Source of the DNA: CAADGU01 sp964467705
Lineage (GTDB): Bacteria; Chloroflexota; Anaerolineae; Promineifilales; Promineifilaceae
Length of the DNA: 64,000 nt
Direction of reading: 5' to 3'
Assembly: GCA_964467705.1 (NCBI GenBank)
Contig: CAYXUZ010000007.1
Coordinates: forward strand, 1 to 64,000
The first letter of the stretch is position 1. Each line of letters starts with the position of its first letter. The translations under genes were made by a program, and so were the position numbers. Positions 16,807 through 24,314 of the stretch are shown here, one piece after another. The notes below the pieces were generated by a model, which did no database searches, was not told the DNA's origin, and worked only from the letters and a program-made list of their open reading frames with translations.

Positions 16807-17280
16807 TTAACCACGGATGGGACGGATTGAACAGATAGGGACGGATGAAGAGATGTTGCATGAAGAGGTGACCGGCAAGATTCTCAAGGGTTTTTACGAT
16901 GTGTATAACACGCTGGGGCATGGGTTTTTAGAAAAAGTGTATGAAAATGCCTTGAAGATTAAACTTGAAAGTATGGGGCTGATAGTAGAACAGCAAAAAC
17001 CAATCAAGGTCTATTTTCAGGGGCAGTGTGTAGGTGAATATTTTGCTGATTTGCTGGTAAATGGTCTGGTGATCTTGGAATTAAAAGCTGCCCATACAAT
17101 TTCTCCCGCACACGAATCACAACTTATGCACTACCTGAAAGCAACGGATATGGAAGTAGGCTTACTTTTAAACTTTGGCCTGGAACCTGAATTCAAGCGT
17201 TTGCTTTTTACCAATGACCGCAAACAAACAGCAAAAAAATCCGTTACGACCCGTCCCATCCGTTAAATCCGTGGTTAATT
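16805..17280. mobile_element. GxxExxY cassette bounded by inverted repeats
   Basis: Left arm 16805-16825 (AATTAACCACGGATGGGACGG) and right arm 17251-17280 (reverse complement AATTAACCACGGATTTAACGG plus ATGGGACGG) are inverted copies differing by an 8-bp insertion. They enclose one gene. The unit starts inside the hppD stop codon and ends four bases before the hmgA Shine-Dalgarno, splitting what would be a continuous hppD-hmgA operon. It is AT-richer than its surroundings and lacks ACGGCCGT. No target-site duplication or transposase is evident, so mobility is inferred. Confidence 0.55.
16817..17266 (+). CDS. GxxExxY protein (PD-(D/E)xK-like nuclease-fold family)
   Basis: A 149-residue member of the GxxExxY family (named for GHGFLEKVYENAL here). 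The later FADLLVNGLVILELKA gives the D...ExK arrangement of PD-(D/E)xK nuclease folds, followed by HESQLMHYLKATDMEVGLLLNFG, which is highly conserved in this family. The function is unknown. The first 12 residues are encoded by the repeat arm, so translation may really start at the ATG at 16853 (MLHEEVTGK). Family members are often multicopy and flanked by ACCACGGAT-type repeats, as here. It sits alone between hppD and hmgA. Confidence 0.85.
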   Translation: MGRIEQIGTDEEMLHEEVTGKILKGFYDVYNTLGHGFLEKVYENALKIKLESMGLIVEQQKPIKVYFQGQCVGEYFADLLVNGLVILELKAAHTISPAHESQLMHYLKATDMEVGLLLNFGLEPEFKRLLFTNDRKQTAKKSVTTRPIR

Positions 17281-17292
17281 CCTGGAGGTCAT

Positions 17293-18453
17293 ATGACGTA
17301 CTATTACAAGTTGGGTGAGATTCCGCAGAAGCGGCATGTGCAGTTTCGGCAGGGGGATGGCTCGTTGTACCATGAGGAGGTGATGGGGATTCATGGTTTT
17401 GCTGGGATTCAATCTATTTTATACCACATCTATCCGCCTACGGCCGTGCGCCGCATTGAAGCTGGCATTTCCACCTGTATTGAATATGTGGACGGGCATC
17501 CGTTGAAGCACCGCCACTTGAAATCTGCGCCGGCGCCGGTGGGGGGAGATGCGGTGAACGGCCGTGTCCCCCTCATGGGCAACAACGATGTTGTGCTCTA
17601 CGTGGCCCGCCCCGATAAAGCAATGGATTACTGGTACAAATTTGCTCATGGCGACGACGTTCTCTTTATTCACGATGGTACGGGTGTGTTGGAAAGCCAG
17701 TTTGGGCTACTGCCGTATCGTCCCGGCGACTATCTGGTCATCCCCACCGGCGTCATCTGGCGGCTGTTGCCGGATGCCGGCGTTGAGCAGCGGATGTTAG
17801 TGGTGGAAAGCTACGGCCACGTCACCCCGCCCAAACGCTACATCAACAACTACGGCCAATTCCTAGAACATTCGCCTTACTGCGAACGGGACATTCGCAC
17901 CCCGGAAAACCTGGTGACACACAATGAAAAGGGCGAGTTTGAAATTCGCGTCAAGGCGCGGAACATGACAACTCGATTCATCTATGACCACCACCCGCTG
18001 GATGTGGTGGGGTGGGACGGTCATCTCTGGCCCTTTGCCTTCAACATCGCCGATTTTGAACCGATTACCGGTCGTATTCACCAGCCGCCGCCTGTCCACC
18101 AGACCTTTGACGGCCCTGGCTACGTGTTATGCTCTTTCGTGCCCCGTTTGTTTGACTACCACCCGCAGGCCATCCCCGCCCCATACAACCATTCCAATGT
18201 GGACTCGGACGAAGTGCTGTATTACGTGGAGGGCAACTTCATGTCGCGTAAAGGAATTGAACGCGCTTCGCTGACCATTCATCCCAATGGCATCCCGCAT
18301 GGCCCGCATCCGGGTACGTATGAAGGCTCCATTGGCAAGAAAGAGACGCACGAACTGGCAGTGATGGTAGATACCTTTCACCCGCTCAAACTGACCCGGC
18401 AGGCATTGGAAATGGAAGATACGGGTTATGCTTATAGTTGGATAGAGGGCTAG
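17293..18453 (+). CDS. hmgA: Homogentisate 1,2-dioxygenase
   Basis: A 386-residue cupin-fold Fe(II) dioxygenase that opens the ring of homogentisate to maleylacetoacetate. The iron ligands fall in YNHSNVDSDEVLYYVEG (His and Glu) and HPNGIPHGPHPGTYEG (His). The length fits the shorter bacterial HmgA-like group. GGAGG lies 5 nt before the ATG. It completes the tyrosine to maleylacetoacetate steps; isomerase and hydrolase genes for the last steps are not in the window. Confidence 0.93.
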   Translation: MTYYYKLGEIPQKRHVQFRQGDGSLYHEEVMGIHGFAGIQSILYHIYPPTAVRRIEAGISTCIEYVDGHPLKHRHLKSAPAPVGGDAVNGRVPLMGNNDVVLYVARPDKAMDYWYKFAHGDDVLFIHDGTGVLESQFGLLPYRPGDYLVIPTGVIWRLLPDAGVEQRMLVVESYGHVTPPKRYINNYGQFLEHSPYCERDIRTPENLVTHNEKGEFEIRVKARNMTTRFIYDHHPLDVVGWDGHLWPFAFNIADFEPITGRIHQPPPVHQTFDGPGYVLCSFVPRLFDYHPQAIPAPYNHSNVDSDEVLYYVEGNFMSRKGIERASLTIHPNGIPHGPHPGTYEGSIGKKETHELAVMVDTFHPLKLTRQALEMEDTGYAYSWIEG

Positions 18454-18461
18454 CTGTTAGC

Positions 18462-18496
18462 AGACATCCGATTTTTTTGAAAAAAATCGGATGTCT
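18462..18496. terminator. ACATCCGATTT hairpin after hmgA
   Basis: A perfect 16-bp stem (AGACATCCGATTTTTT and its complement) with a 3-nt loop lies 8 bp after the hmgA stop. It probably ends the tyrosine-catabolism transcript. Other members of the same hairpin family are at 46225, 48024, 50219 and 56358. Confidence 0.7.
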
Positions 18497-18571
18497 TTCG
18501 GACAAATTTTGTGCCTGAAACATTGTCTGTTATCTTTACGGCGTTGAAAATGAGATGGTGGGCAATGTGGC

Positions 18572-19228
18572 ATGAGGACAGTTTTTAGTTTTTTGTTGTT
18601 GGCATTGATTATCTTCCTGATCGGCTTTTTGTGCCTGGCAGTGCTGATTGGCTGGTCGGTTGGGATGGGCTGGTTGCTCATCAGAATTGCCCCTTTCACC
18701 CTTTTTGAGGCTACGTTACTGGTCATGATCGCCTCCATTACTGTTGGATATGGCGCTATTAGAATCCTGACTGCAAATGTAAGGGATCTTACCGGGTCTT
18801 CCTCGGTCTCACCCTCTCTGGAAGATCAACCAGAGCCGATTCCGCCGCAAAGGTTTTATCAGTCAGAAGCTGAAAAGACGAACGAAGCCTGGTTTCGGTA
18901 TGAAATGGCAAACGCTATTTATTGGGACTTTGACCAGGATGACGGTATTAACACTACCATGAATGACACGGAGATGAAGGAACTGGCGATTCGGCTGTCT
19001 GAGGTGTTGGTGGGGGCACTGAAGAGCCAAAAACCAAAACAAGGCCGGCCGGTACGAGTGACCGTGACGCAGTTGAAGAAGCAGATGGATAAGATGGGCC
19101 AACGGCCGTATGACGACGATATTATGCGCACGGCCGTGTCCGGTATTAACGAGATGTTTGACTATGACGAAGACCTGGCAGCTATTGCCCAGGTGCAAAA
19201 CTGGGACGAAATGGCTGAAGATTGGTAA
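18572..19228 (+). CDS. Membrane protein of unknown function
   Basis: A 218-residue protein with two N-terminal membrane helices (~5-30 and ~42-65) and a ~150-residue cytoplasmic acidic domain (EAWFRYEMANAIYWDFDQDDGINTTMND...DYDEDLAAIAQVQNWDEMAEDW). I do not recognise a family. It ends 8 bp before the flavin-reductase start and is probably cotranscribed with it. It contains two ACGGCCGT octamers, so it is native to this genome. Confidence 0.7.
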   Translation: MRTVFSFLLLALIIFLIGFLCLAVLIGWSVGMGWLLIRIAPFTLFEATLLVMIASITVGYGAIRILTANVRDLTGSSSVSPSLEDQPEPIPPQRFYQSEAEKTNEAWFRYEMANAIYWDFDQDDGINTTMNDTEMKELAIRLSEVLVGALKSQKPKQGRPVRVTVTQLKKQMDKMGQRPYDDDIMRTAVSGINEMFDYDEDLAAIAQVQNWDEMAEDW

Positions 19229-19236
19229 ACAGCAAT

Positions 19237-19854
19237 ATGATCATCAACCCGCAAAACCTGCACCACAATGACCGTTATAAATTCATTATTGGTTCGGTTG
19301 TACCGCGCCCCATCGCCTGGGTCAGTACCATGAATAAGGAGGGGAAGCTGAATCTGGCACCGTTTAGTTTTTTCACGGCCGTCTCCTCTGACCCCATGAC
19401 CCTGCTCTTCTGCCCCGGCTGGAGCAGCCACCGGGGGCGCATGAAAGATACCCTCTACAACATCCGTGAACTGCCCGAATTTGTGATCAACATCACCAAC
19501 GAAGCGACCAAAGAGGCGATGAACCAGACGGCTACCGAATTTGAGGCGGATATTAACGAGTTTGAGTGGGCGGGGCTGACACCTGCCCCCAGTCAGGTGG
19601 TGCGTGTGCCCCGTGTGGCGGAATCCCCCATTGCCTTTGAATGCAAGTTACAGCAGATTGTGGTGGTGCATGAAGGGCCGGGTGGGGGCACGGCCGTGTT
19701 CGGCGAGGTGCAATCCATTTATGTGCGGGATGATGTGCTGGTCAACGGCCGTATCCTGCCTGAAGTCCTGCAACCCATCGGCCGTCTGGCCGGTTCCACC
19801 TACGCCCACATCAACAACCTGTTTGAAATGGAGCGTATTCCTCCACCGGAATAA
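19237..19854 (+). CDS. Flavin reductase-like FMN-binding protein
   Basis: A 205-residue split-barrel flavoprotein of the flavin reductase/DIM6 family. The N-terminal half carries GSVVPRPIAWVSTMNKEGKLNLAPFSFFTAVSSDPM and the characteristic KDTLYNIRELPEFVINI. Members bind FMN and reduce it, or act as partner reductases of monooxygenases. No partner is adjacent. The ATG at 19237 matches the family N-terminus. Its end is closed by a strong inverted repeat. Confidence 0.85.
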   Translation: MIINPQNLHHNDRYKFIIGSVVPRPIAWVSTMNKEGKLNLAPFSFFTAVSSDPMTLLFCPGWSSHRGRMKDTLYNIRELPEFVINITNEATKEAMNQTATEFEADINEFEWAGLTPAPSQVVRVPRVAESPIAFECKLQQIVVVHEGPGGGTAVFGEVQSIYVRDDVLVNGRILPEVLQPIGRLAGSTYAHINNLFEMERIPPPE

Positions 19855-19855
19855 G

Positions 19856-19885
19856 GAGGCAATTGGGTAATTACCCAACTGCCTC
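19856..19885. terminator. Bidirectional hairpin between convergent genes
   Basis: GAGGCAATTGGGTAA and TTACCCAACTGCCTC pair with no real loop and are followed by TTTAT. It lies between the flavin-reductase stop and the sugar-dehydrogenase stop and can serve both. It belongs to the TAATTGGG repeat group. Confidence 0.65.
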
Positions 19886-19894
19886 TTTATCCCC

Positions 19895-21103
19895 CTAAGG
19901 GATATTCAAACGATAAATCGTGTTTGGGAATTCCAGAGCGTAAAGATTCCCTTCATGGTCATCGCCAAAAGAACTGAGTAAATATCCGGTTCCAGAGAGT
20001 GTTCCAAGAAGCTCAGCTGAGGCTGTGCCGCCTGCATGGGTTAGCAGGAAAAGTTCCCTGGTGCAGGAATCGCCAAATAAGAACTGTGGCCCAGGCTGTT
20101 CAGCCCGGCGCAAGACATATCCCCCAATGACAGCACATCTGGGGTGGTGGGGATAATAGTAAAGCGGCAGATCACCAGTTCCCACCGAATTACATTGATC
20201 TTGAATGGGAAAACCAATAAATGTAGGCCCTTCCATGCAGGGCCAGCCGAAATTCCGCCCCCATTGACCATAAGGAATGAAGTTAATCTCCTCCCAGGTC
20301 AGATCATTGACATCCCCAATGTAAATATCACCGGTTAGGGGATCAAAATCAAAACGCCAGGGATTGCGCAAGCCTTTGGCAATGATGTGGGACGAGGCGG
20401 CCTGGCAGCTATTGGTAGGCAGGTTACTGATGTCTAAGCGGATAAGTTTCCCCTTGAATGAATCATCTTCTTGTGCTGCCAATAGCCCCCGGTCGTCGCC
20501 AATTCCCACATACAAACGGCCGTCCATTGGATGGATCTTCATTCCACCCCCATTGTGAACAGGATAATCCATGCGTATGGCAAAGATGCGGCAATCAGAA
20601 TTGGGATCCGCTGTATTATTGGATGCGTGAAAACGCACAACCTGGAACCAACGCTCATTGGTATAACGTAAACCTGAGTAAGCCACATAGAAAAAGCCAT
20701 TAGTAGCATAGTTGGGGTCAAACACTAGACTATAGAGTCCCTCTTCAGCCTCAGTCAGTACACGGTCACGAATGTCCAGAAAAACGGAGGTTTGCCCGTT
20801 TGGATGTAAAATTCCAACAGTGCCCTCTTTTTGCACCACAAACAAGCGATCATCACCGGCATGTGCGACCAATGTGGGGTTATTGAAGGCGTTTGTGTAA
20901 GGGTCAGTTAATGGGGGTGGCGGTAAGGGCACAGTGACCAGGGGCAAATAGGAATAATTGCTGCCGGTGGGGCTGTGTTCGCCTGTTTGGGCTACGGCCG
21001 TTGGCTGTATCAATAGAACCCCTATGGCTAACAAGGCAATGGTTATCACCAATAACAGTATAACCATACGCTGATACTTTTGATTTTGAATTCGTCTGCT
21101 CAT
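19895..21103 (-). CDS. PQQ-type glucose/sorbosone dehydrogenase-like secreted protein
   Basis: A 402-residue protein with an N-terminal membrane anchor (~15-36) and a six-blade propeller of the soluble glucose/sorbosone dehydrogenase family. Visible landmarks are EEGLYSLVFDPNYATNGFFYVAYS, the catalytic-His loop VHNGGGMKIHPMDGRLYVGIGD, GLRNPWRFDFDP and TWEEINFIPYGQWGRNFGWPCMEG. It would oxidise sugars outside the membrane using PQQ. Two cysteine-rich segments may form disulfides. The ATG at 21103 has a perfect GGAGG. A YSYLPLVTVP stretch after the anchor resembles the YLP tails of other secreted proteins in the window. Confidence 0.85.
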   Translation of the reverse strand: MSRRIQNQKYQRMVILLLVITIALLAIGVLLIQPTAVAQTGEHSPTGSNYSYLPLVTVPLPPPPLTDPYTNAFNNPTLVAHAGDDRLFVVQKEGTVGILHPNGQTSVFLDIRDRVLTEAEEGLYSLVFDPNYATNGFFYVAYSGLRYTNERWFQVVRFHASNNTADPNSDCRIFAIRMDYPVHNGGGMKIHPMDGRLYVGIGDDRGLLAAQEDDSFKGKLIRLDISNLPTNSCQAASSHIIAKGLRNPWRFDFDPLTGDIYIGDVNDLTWEEINFIPYGQWGRNFGWPCMEGPTFIGFPIQDQCNSVGTGDLPLYYYPHHPRCAVIGGYVLRRAEQPGPQFLFGDSCTRELFLLTHAGGTASAELLGTLSGTGYLLSSFGDDHEGNLYALEFPNTIYRLNIP

Positions 21104-21400
21104 ATTTCCTCCAGGAAGTAAATTGTGGCTGACGGCCGTAGACCGGTGACATTTTGCCACACCTGCCGACGGCTCTTGCTCACTCAGCCCCAAGTTATAC
21201 GGCCGTTATACCTGAAAAACAACCTGTTTTCATCTACAAAAGCCACCTATCCAAATTTCCAGGTATGACCCCACCATACCGCTAATATCCCAAACACCCT
21301 GCTCCATCTACAATCCATCGCATATCAATCTGTTTGTAGTTGGCGATTTATAGCTTTCTGACAGCTCTAAACGCCTAAGCCAATAGGAGAGTTTTTGAAC

Positions 21401-22297
21401 ATGAGCAAGGTACTTGTTGAACTATCAAATCAGTTTGCCGAAACGGCAAAAAATGCCGGGCAAGGTGTAGTGCGGGTGGAAGGTCGCCGTCGCATTCCTG
21501 CCAGCGGCATTGTTTGGGCTGCCGACGGTCTCATTATCACCGCCAGCCATGTGGTGGCACGGGATGAGGGCATCACTGTTGGCCTGGCTGATGACAGCAG
21601 CCTGTCGGCCACACTGGTTGGCCGTGACCCCAGTACCGACCTGGCGGTGTTGCGCGTAGACGCCACCCTGACCCCCTTAAGCGAAGCAAACAAACAAGAA
21701 GTGGCCGTTGGTAATCTGGTGTTGGCGTTGGCTCGGCCCGGACGCAATATACAGGTTGCCTGGGGCATCATCAGTGCCCTGGAAGATAGCTGGCGCACCG
21801 GCGGGGGCGGCTTGATTGATCGGTATGTGCAGAGTGACCTGGTGATGTATCCTGGTTTCTCTGGCGGCCCGCTGGTCGGGGCTGATGGCGCATTGATTGG
21901 CCTGAATACGTCGGCTCTGGCGCGGGGGGTGAACGTAACAATACCAACGGTGACACTGGCGCGAGTGGCTGATATGTTGTTGGCACACGGCCGTATCCGG
22001 CGTGGTTATCTGGGTGTCAGCACCCAGCGCGTCCATTTGCCAGAGGCCCTGCGCAGTACGGTGGGCCAAAAGCGGGGGTTGTTGGTCATCACCGTGGAGC
22101 CAGATAGCCCGGCCGAAAAGGGCGGCCTGACGTTGGGGGATACGATTGTGGCGGTGGGCGGCACGGCCGTACACAACCACGATGATCTGCTGGCGGCCCT
22201 CTCCGGTGACAAAATCGGCACGGCCGTGCCCATTACGATCTTGCGCGGCGGGCAAGTGCAAACAATAGAAGTTGTGGTCGGGGAACGGCCGTCATAG
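21401..22297 (+). CDS. HtrA/DegP-like trypsin-family protease with PDZ domain, no signal peptide
   Basis: A 298-residue S1C-type protease. The catalytic triad is visible: His in ITASHVV, Asp in PSTDLAVLRV and Ser in YPGFSGGPLVG. A PDZ domain follows at ~195-295 (RRGYLGVSTQRV...EPDSPAEKGGLTLGDTIVAVGG). HtrA proteins degrade or refold misfolded proteins, normally outside the cytoplasmic membrane, but here the N-terminus is hydrophilic (MSKVLVELSNQFAETAKNAG) with no signal peptide, implying a cytosolic protease. AGGAG lies 11 nt before the ATG at 21401. Confidence 0.88.
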   Translation: MSKVLVELSNQFAETAKNAGQGVVRVEGRRRIPASGIVWAADGLIITASHVVARDEGITVGLADDSSLSATLVGRDPSTDLAVLRVDATLTPLSEANKQEVAVGNLVLALARPGRNIQVAWGIISALEDSWRTGGGGLIDRYVQSDLVMYPGFSGGPLVGADGALIGLNTSALARGVNVTIPTVTLARVADMLLAHGRIRRGYLGVSTQRVHLPEALRSTVGQKRGLLVITVEPDSPAEKGGLTLGDTIVAVGGTAVHNHDDLLAALSGDKIGTAVPITILRGGQVQTIEVVVGERPS

Positions 22298-22301
22298 CGA
22301 A

Positions 22302-22349
22302 GTAATGGAGTAAGTGGGTAATTGCGCAATTATCCACTTGCTCTATTAC
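22302..22349. terminator. Long hairpin after the HtrA-like gene
   Basis: GTAATGGAGTAAGTGGGTAA and the mirrored TTATCCACTTGCTCTATTAC form ~23-bp arms around a GCGC centre, followed by CCCTTTTCT. It lies just after the stop codon. It is likely a terminator and one of the TAATTGGG group. Confidence 0.6.
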
Positions 22350-22462
22350 CCTTTTCTCCTCCTCCTTTTCTCTGTTTTTGCCAGATTGACAATTTTGTAT
22401 TATCGTATAGCCTATTAGGATGACATAATGTTATCTGGCGTATCTGAAACAGGAGGATTCCC

Positions 22463-23166
22463 ATGAAACGAGAACAAATTCTTATTTGGCTGGCCATTAT
22501 AGTGTTGGCGCTGTTACTTGCTGCCTGCCGTAACAATAATGACCAACCGGCAACGACCACTGATGCTGCTTATCCCGGTGCAACGGTAATGCCCATCGGG
22601 GAGACACAGCCGCAAGTGACCGAAGGTCAAACCACAGGCGAAGGATTGGCGCCTACGGCGCTACCACCGGCACCTGAAGTTGTAGCTGTAGCCCCCACGC
22701 CTACACCACAACCGCCGCCAACCGATGCTGCCAGTGGTGGTGCTCCGGAGTCAGCCGCCGCTGGTGTTGTTACCCAACATACTGTGCAGGAGCGCGAGTG
22801 GTTGCATCAGATTGCCCGCTGTTANNNNNNNNNNCCGGCTGGATTATGACCGGGGAAGTGTGGACTATTCCCAACGTGGGCAGTGTGGACACACCCATTG
22901 GCCCTCCTTGCCTCATTCACTACACCGTAAAAGCAGGGGACACCCTGCTCTCCATCTCCCGCGCCTACAGTGTGCCTTTGGAAGTGCTGATGTTTGCTAA
23001 TTACGGCTGCTATGGCTATAACGCCCATTACGACTATGTGCCGGGCGGCCCAAATTATTATGGCTATGGTTATTTAGGCGGCTGTTACTACACCGGCTAC
23101 CCGACCATTTTCGTGGGTGATCACCTGGTCATCCCGGTTAACCAGCAGAACGCCGGAATGCGATAA
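22463..23166 (+). CDS. LysM lipoprotein interrupted by an assembly gap
   Basis: A GGAGG-preceded ATG starts a lipoprotein signal (LALLLAAC, lipidated Cys ~23), followed by a Thr/Pro-rich linker and the beginning of a first LysM (THTVQEREWLHQIARC). Ten Ns then interrupt the frame. After the gap, in another frame, come a second LysM (IHYTVKAGDTLLSISRAYSVPLEVLMFANYG) and a Tyr/Gly-rich end (YGYNAHYDYVPGGPNYYGYGYLGGCYY) closing with a LysM-like VGDHLVIPVN. The real gap is not 10 bp. It is an outer-surface peptidoglycan-binding protein by family knowledge. Confidence 0.8.
22825..22834. other. Assembly gap of ten Ns
   Basis: Ten Ns lie inside the LysM lipoprotein gene. The coding frame changes across them, so the true gap length is not 10 bp. 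Confidence 0.95.
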
Positions 23167-23185
23167 ATGACCAGTAAGTAAATCT

Positions 23186-23224
23186 AAGTCCGAAGTCCGA
23201 TGTCCGACACCAGGCTTCGGACTT
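23186..23224. terminator. Hairpin after the LysM lipoprotein gene
   Basis: AAGTCCGAAG pairs with CTTCGGACTT around a loop that contains further TCCGATGTCCGA units. It is a possible terminator of the lipoprotein gene and resembles the other iterated-unit hairpins. Confidence 0.5.
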
Positions 23225-23228
23225 CCGA

Positions 23229-23426
23229 TTACCGCCACAGTGCTGCCAGTTTGCGATATTTGACCCACTCATAGTAGGCCATGTACAGGCTGAGGTGCAG
23301 ACCGTGACGGCCGTCGCCATCCAACCACTGCCGCCTCTGTCCTACGCTGTGCCAACGGCAGTCCAACTTCACCTGCCGCACCTGGACTGTACCGTCCGCC
23401 TGAAAAATACCATCAATGATCATCAA
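23229..23426 (-). pseudogene. Truncated 3' remnant of a GT2 glycosyltransferase
   Basis: The minus-strand translation ends ADGTVQVRQ...HGLHLSLYMAYYEWVKYRKLAALWR. It aligns with the C-terminus of the intact glycosyltransferase at 28930-29772 (ADGIRPKPH...HGLRLSLYMAHYERVKYCKLAALWK), with about 75% nucleotide identity over ~70 bp. Everything upstream of these ~60 codons is missing and is replaced by AT-rich island sequence. It is therefore a diverged paralogue cut at the island's left edge, and its one ACGGCCGT is the last before the island. Confidence 0.7.
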
Positions 23427-23665
23427 CCGTATTAAACTTAGTCTTTTTCCTTCTTAAACATTAGCTCTGTTATGTAAATGAAGTTATAATTTAATGATTC
23501 TTATCTTTGATACCTCAATAATTTGTGTCATTTATTGCAATTTTTCGAAAGTGTCGTTGTCAAGATGTATCATTATTCTAAGAATGCACATTCTTTTATA
23601 GTAAGAATACTTGTCTGATCAGAATATTACCCTTTGTTTAGGTATGTCATAAAGGAGAAGCATAA
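23427..23665. other. AT-rich leader of the NLR-like island
   Basis: This stretch is very AT-rich and non-coding. It contains a 16-bp dyad AAGAATGCACATTCTT at 23580-23595, a possible operator about 70 bp before the start codon. Several weak -10-like AT boxes are present but no convincing consensus promoter. Base composition changes sharply from the flanking sequence at about 23430. Confidence 0.5.
23580..23595. promoter_or_regulatory. Palindrome upstream of the island's first gene
   Basis: AAGAATG-CA-CATTCTT is a near-perfect 16-bp dyad about 70 bp before the start codon. A further half-site AAGAAT lies at 23603-23608. It is a candidate repressor operator, which would suit a silenced toxic or immune module. 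This is inference only. Confidence 0.35.
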
Positions 23666-24094
23666 ATGGATTCCTCAACTTTAGCAAAAGACTTAGTCGC
23701 ATTTCTAATCCCGTTTATTCCATACTTGATAAAAGCCGGAGAAAAAACCTCTGAGGAAATTGGTAAAAGGTTAGGGGTTCAGTCTTGGGAACGTGCAAAA
23801 AAAATCTGGGAATTGATGTATCCCAAAATTAAGTCCAGTCAAAGCGCCAACGATTCTTTAACAGAGATAATTAACAATCCTGGCGACTCGGATGCAGAAG
23901 CTTCTTTGAGGTTCCAGTTCAAAAAACTAATGCAAGCGAACCGTGAGTTAGCTAAACAAGTCGAGGACATAATCATAAACATTCCCAGTAGTGAGAAAGA
24001 CAACCTAATTCATGGTAATCGCAATATAGTAGTGGGAAATGATATATCAAATAGCATCTTAATATCAGGTGACAAAAACGTAATAGGAAAGTAA
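23666..24094 (+). CDS. Small helical effector-like protein with C-terminal amyloid-type motif
   Basis: A 142-residue protein preceded by AGGAG. Residues ~5-28 form a hydrophobic helix (LVAFLIPFIPYLIKAGEK), followed by an amphipathic helical domain (IGKRLGVQSWERAKKIWELMYPKI, then ASLRFQFKKLMQANRELAKQVEDII). This pattern matches the common N-terminal helical domain of small proteins paired with NLR-like genes in filamentous bacteria (Bell-type; recognised from memory). Residues 116-142 form an alternating hydrophobic/Gly/Asn/Asp motif (NIVVGND, ILISGDKNVI), typical of beta-arch amyloid signalling sequences. The following gene carries a matching motif at its N-terminus. Likely role: membrane-active executioner triggered by templated assembly. 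Confidence 0.75.
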   Translation: MDSSTLAKDLVAFLIPFIPYLIKAGEKTSEEIGKRLGVQSWERAKKIWELMYPKIKSSQSANDSLTEIINNPGDSDAEASLRFQFKKLMQANRELAKQVEDIIINIPSSEKDNLIHGNRNIVVGNDISNSILISGDKNVIGK

Positions 24095-24314
24095 TTGGGT
24101 TTGGCGATTTGTATAAGGTGTTCCAATTTAGTTGGCAATGGTGAGTAGAGCCAGGCACGGGGCAAATGGCTCGAGTTGTTCAAGTCTGATGCCTGTGTTT
24201 GGTGCGGCTCTTAAACTTAGTTGAAATGCACGCTTTGTTAAATCATTTGGCACCCGGAAAATAAATAGCGTCAAAATTGAGTGGTAAAAAATGCTCTGGT
24301 TGTGGAGTTGTTCC

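Noticed and set aside
22386..22414. TTGACA promoter before the LysM lipoprotein
   Set aside because: The -35 is consensus but the nearest -10-like TATAGC is only 14 bp away; not convincing enough to annotate.
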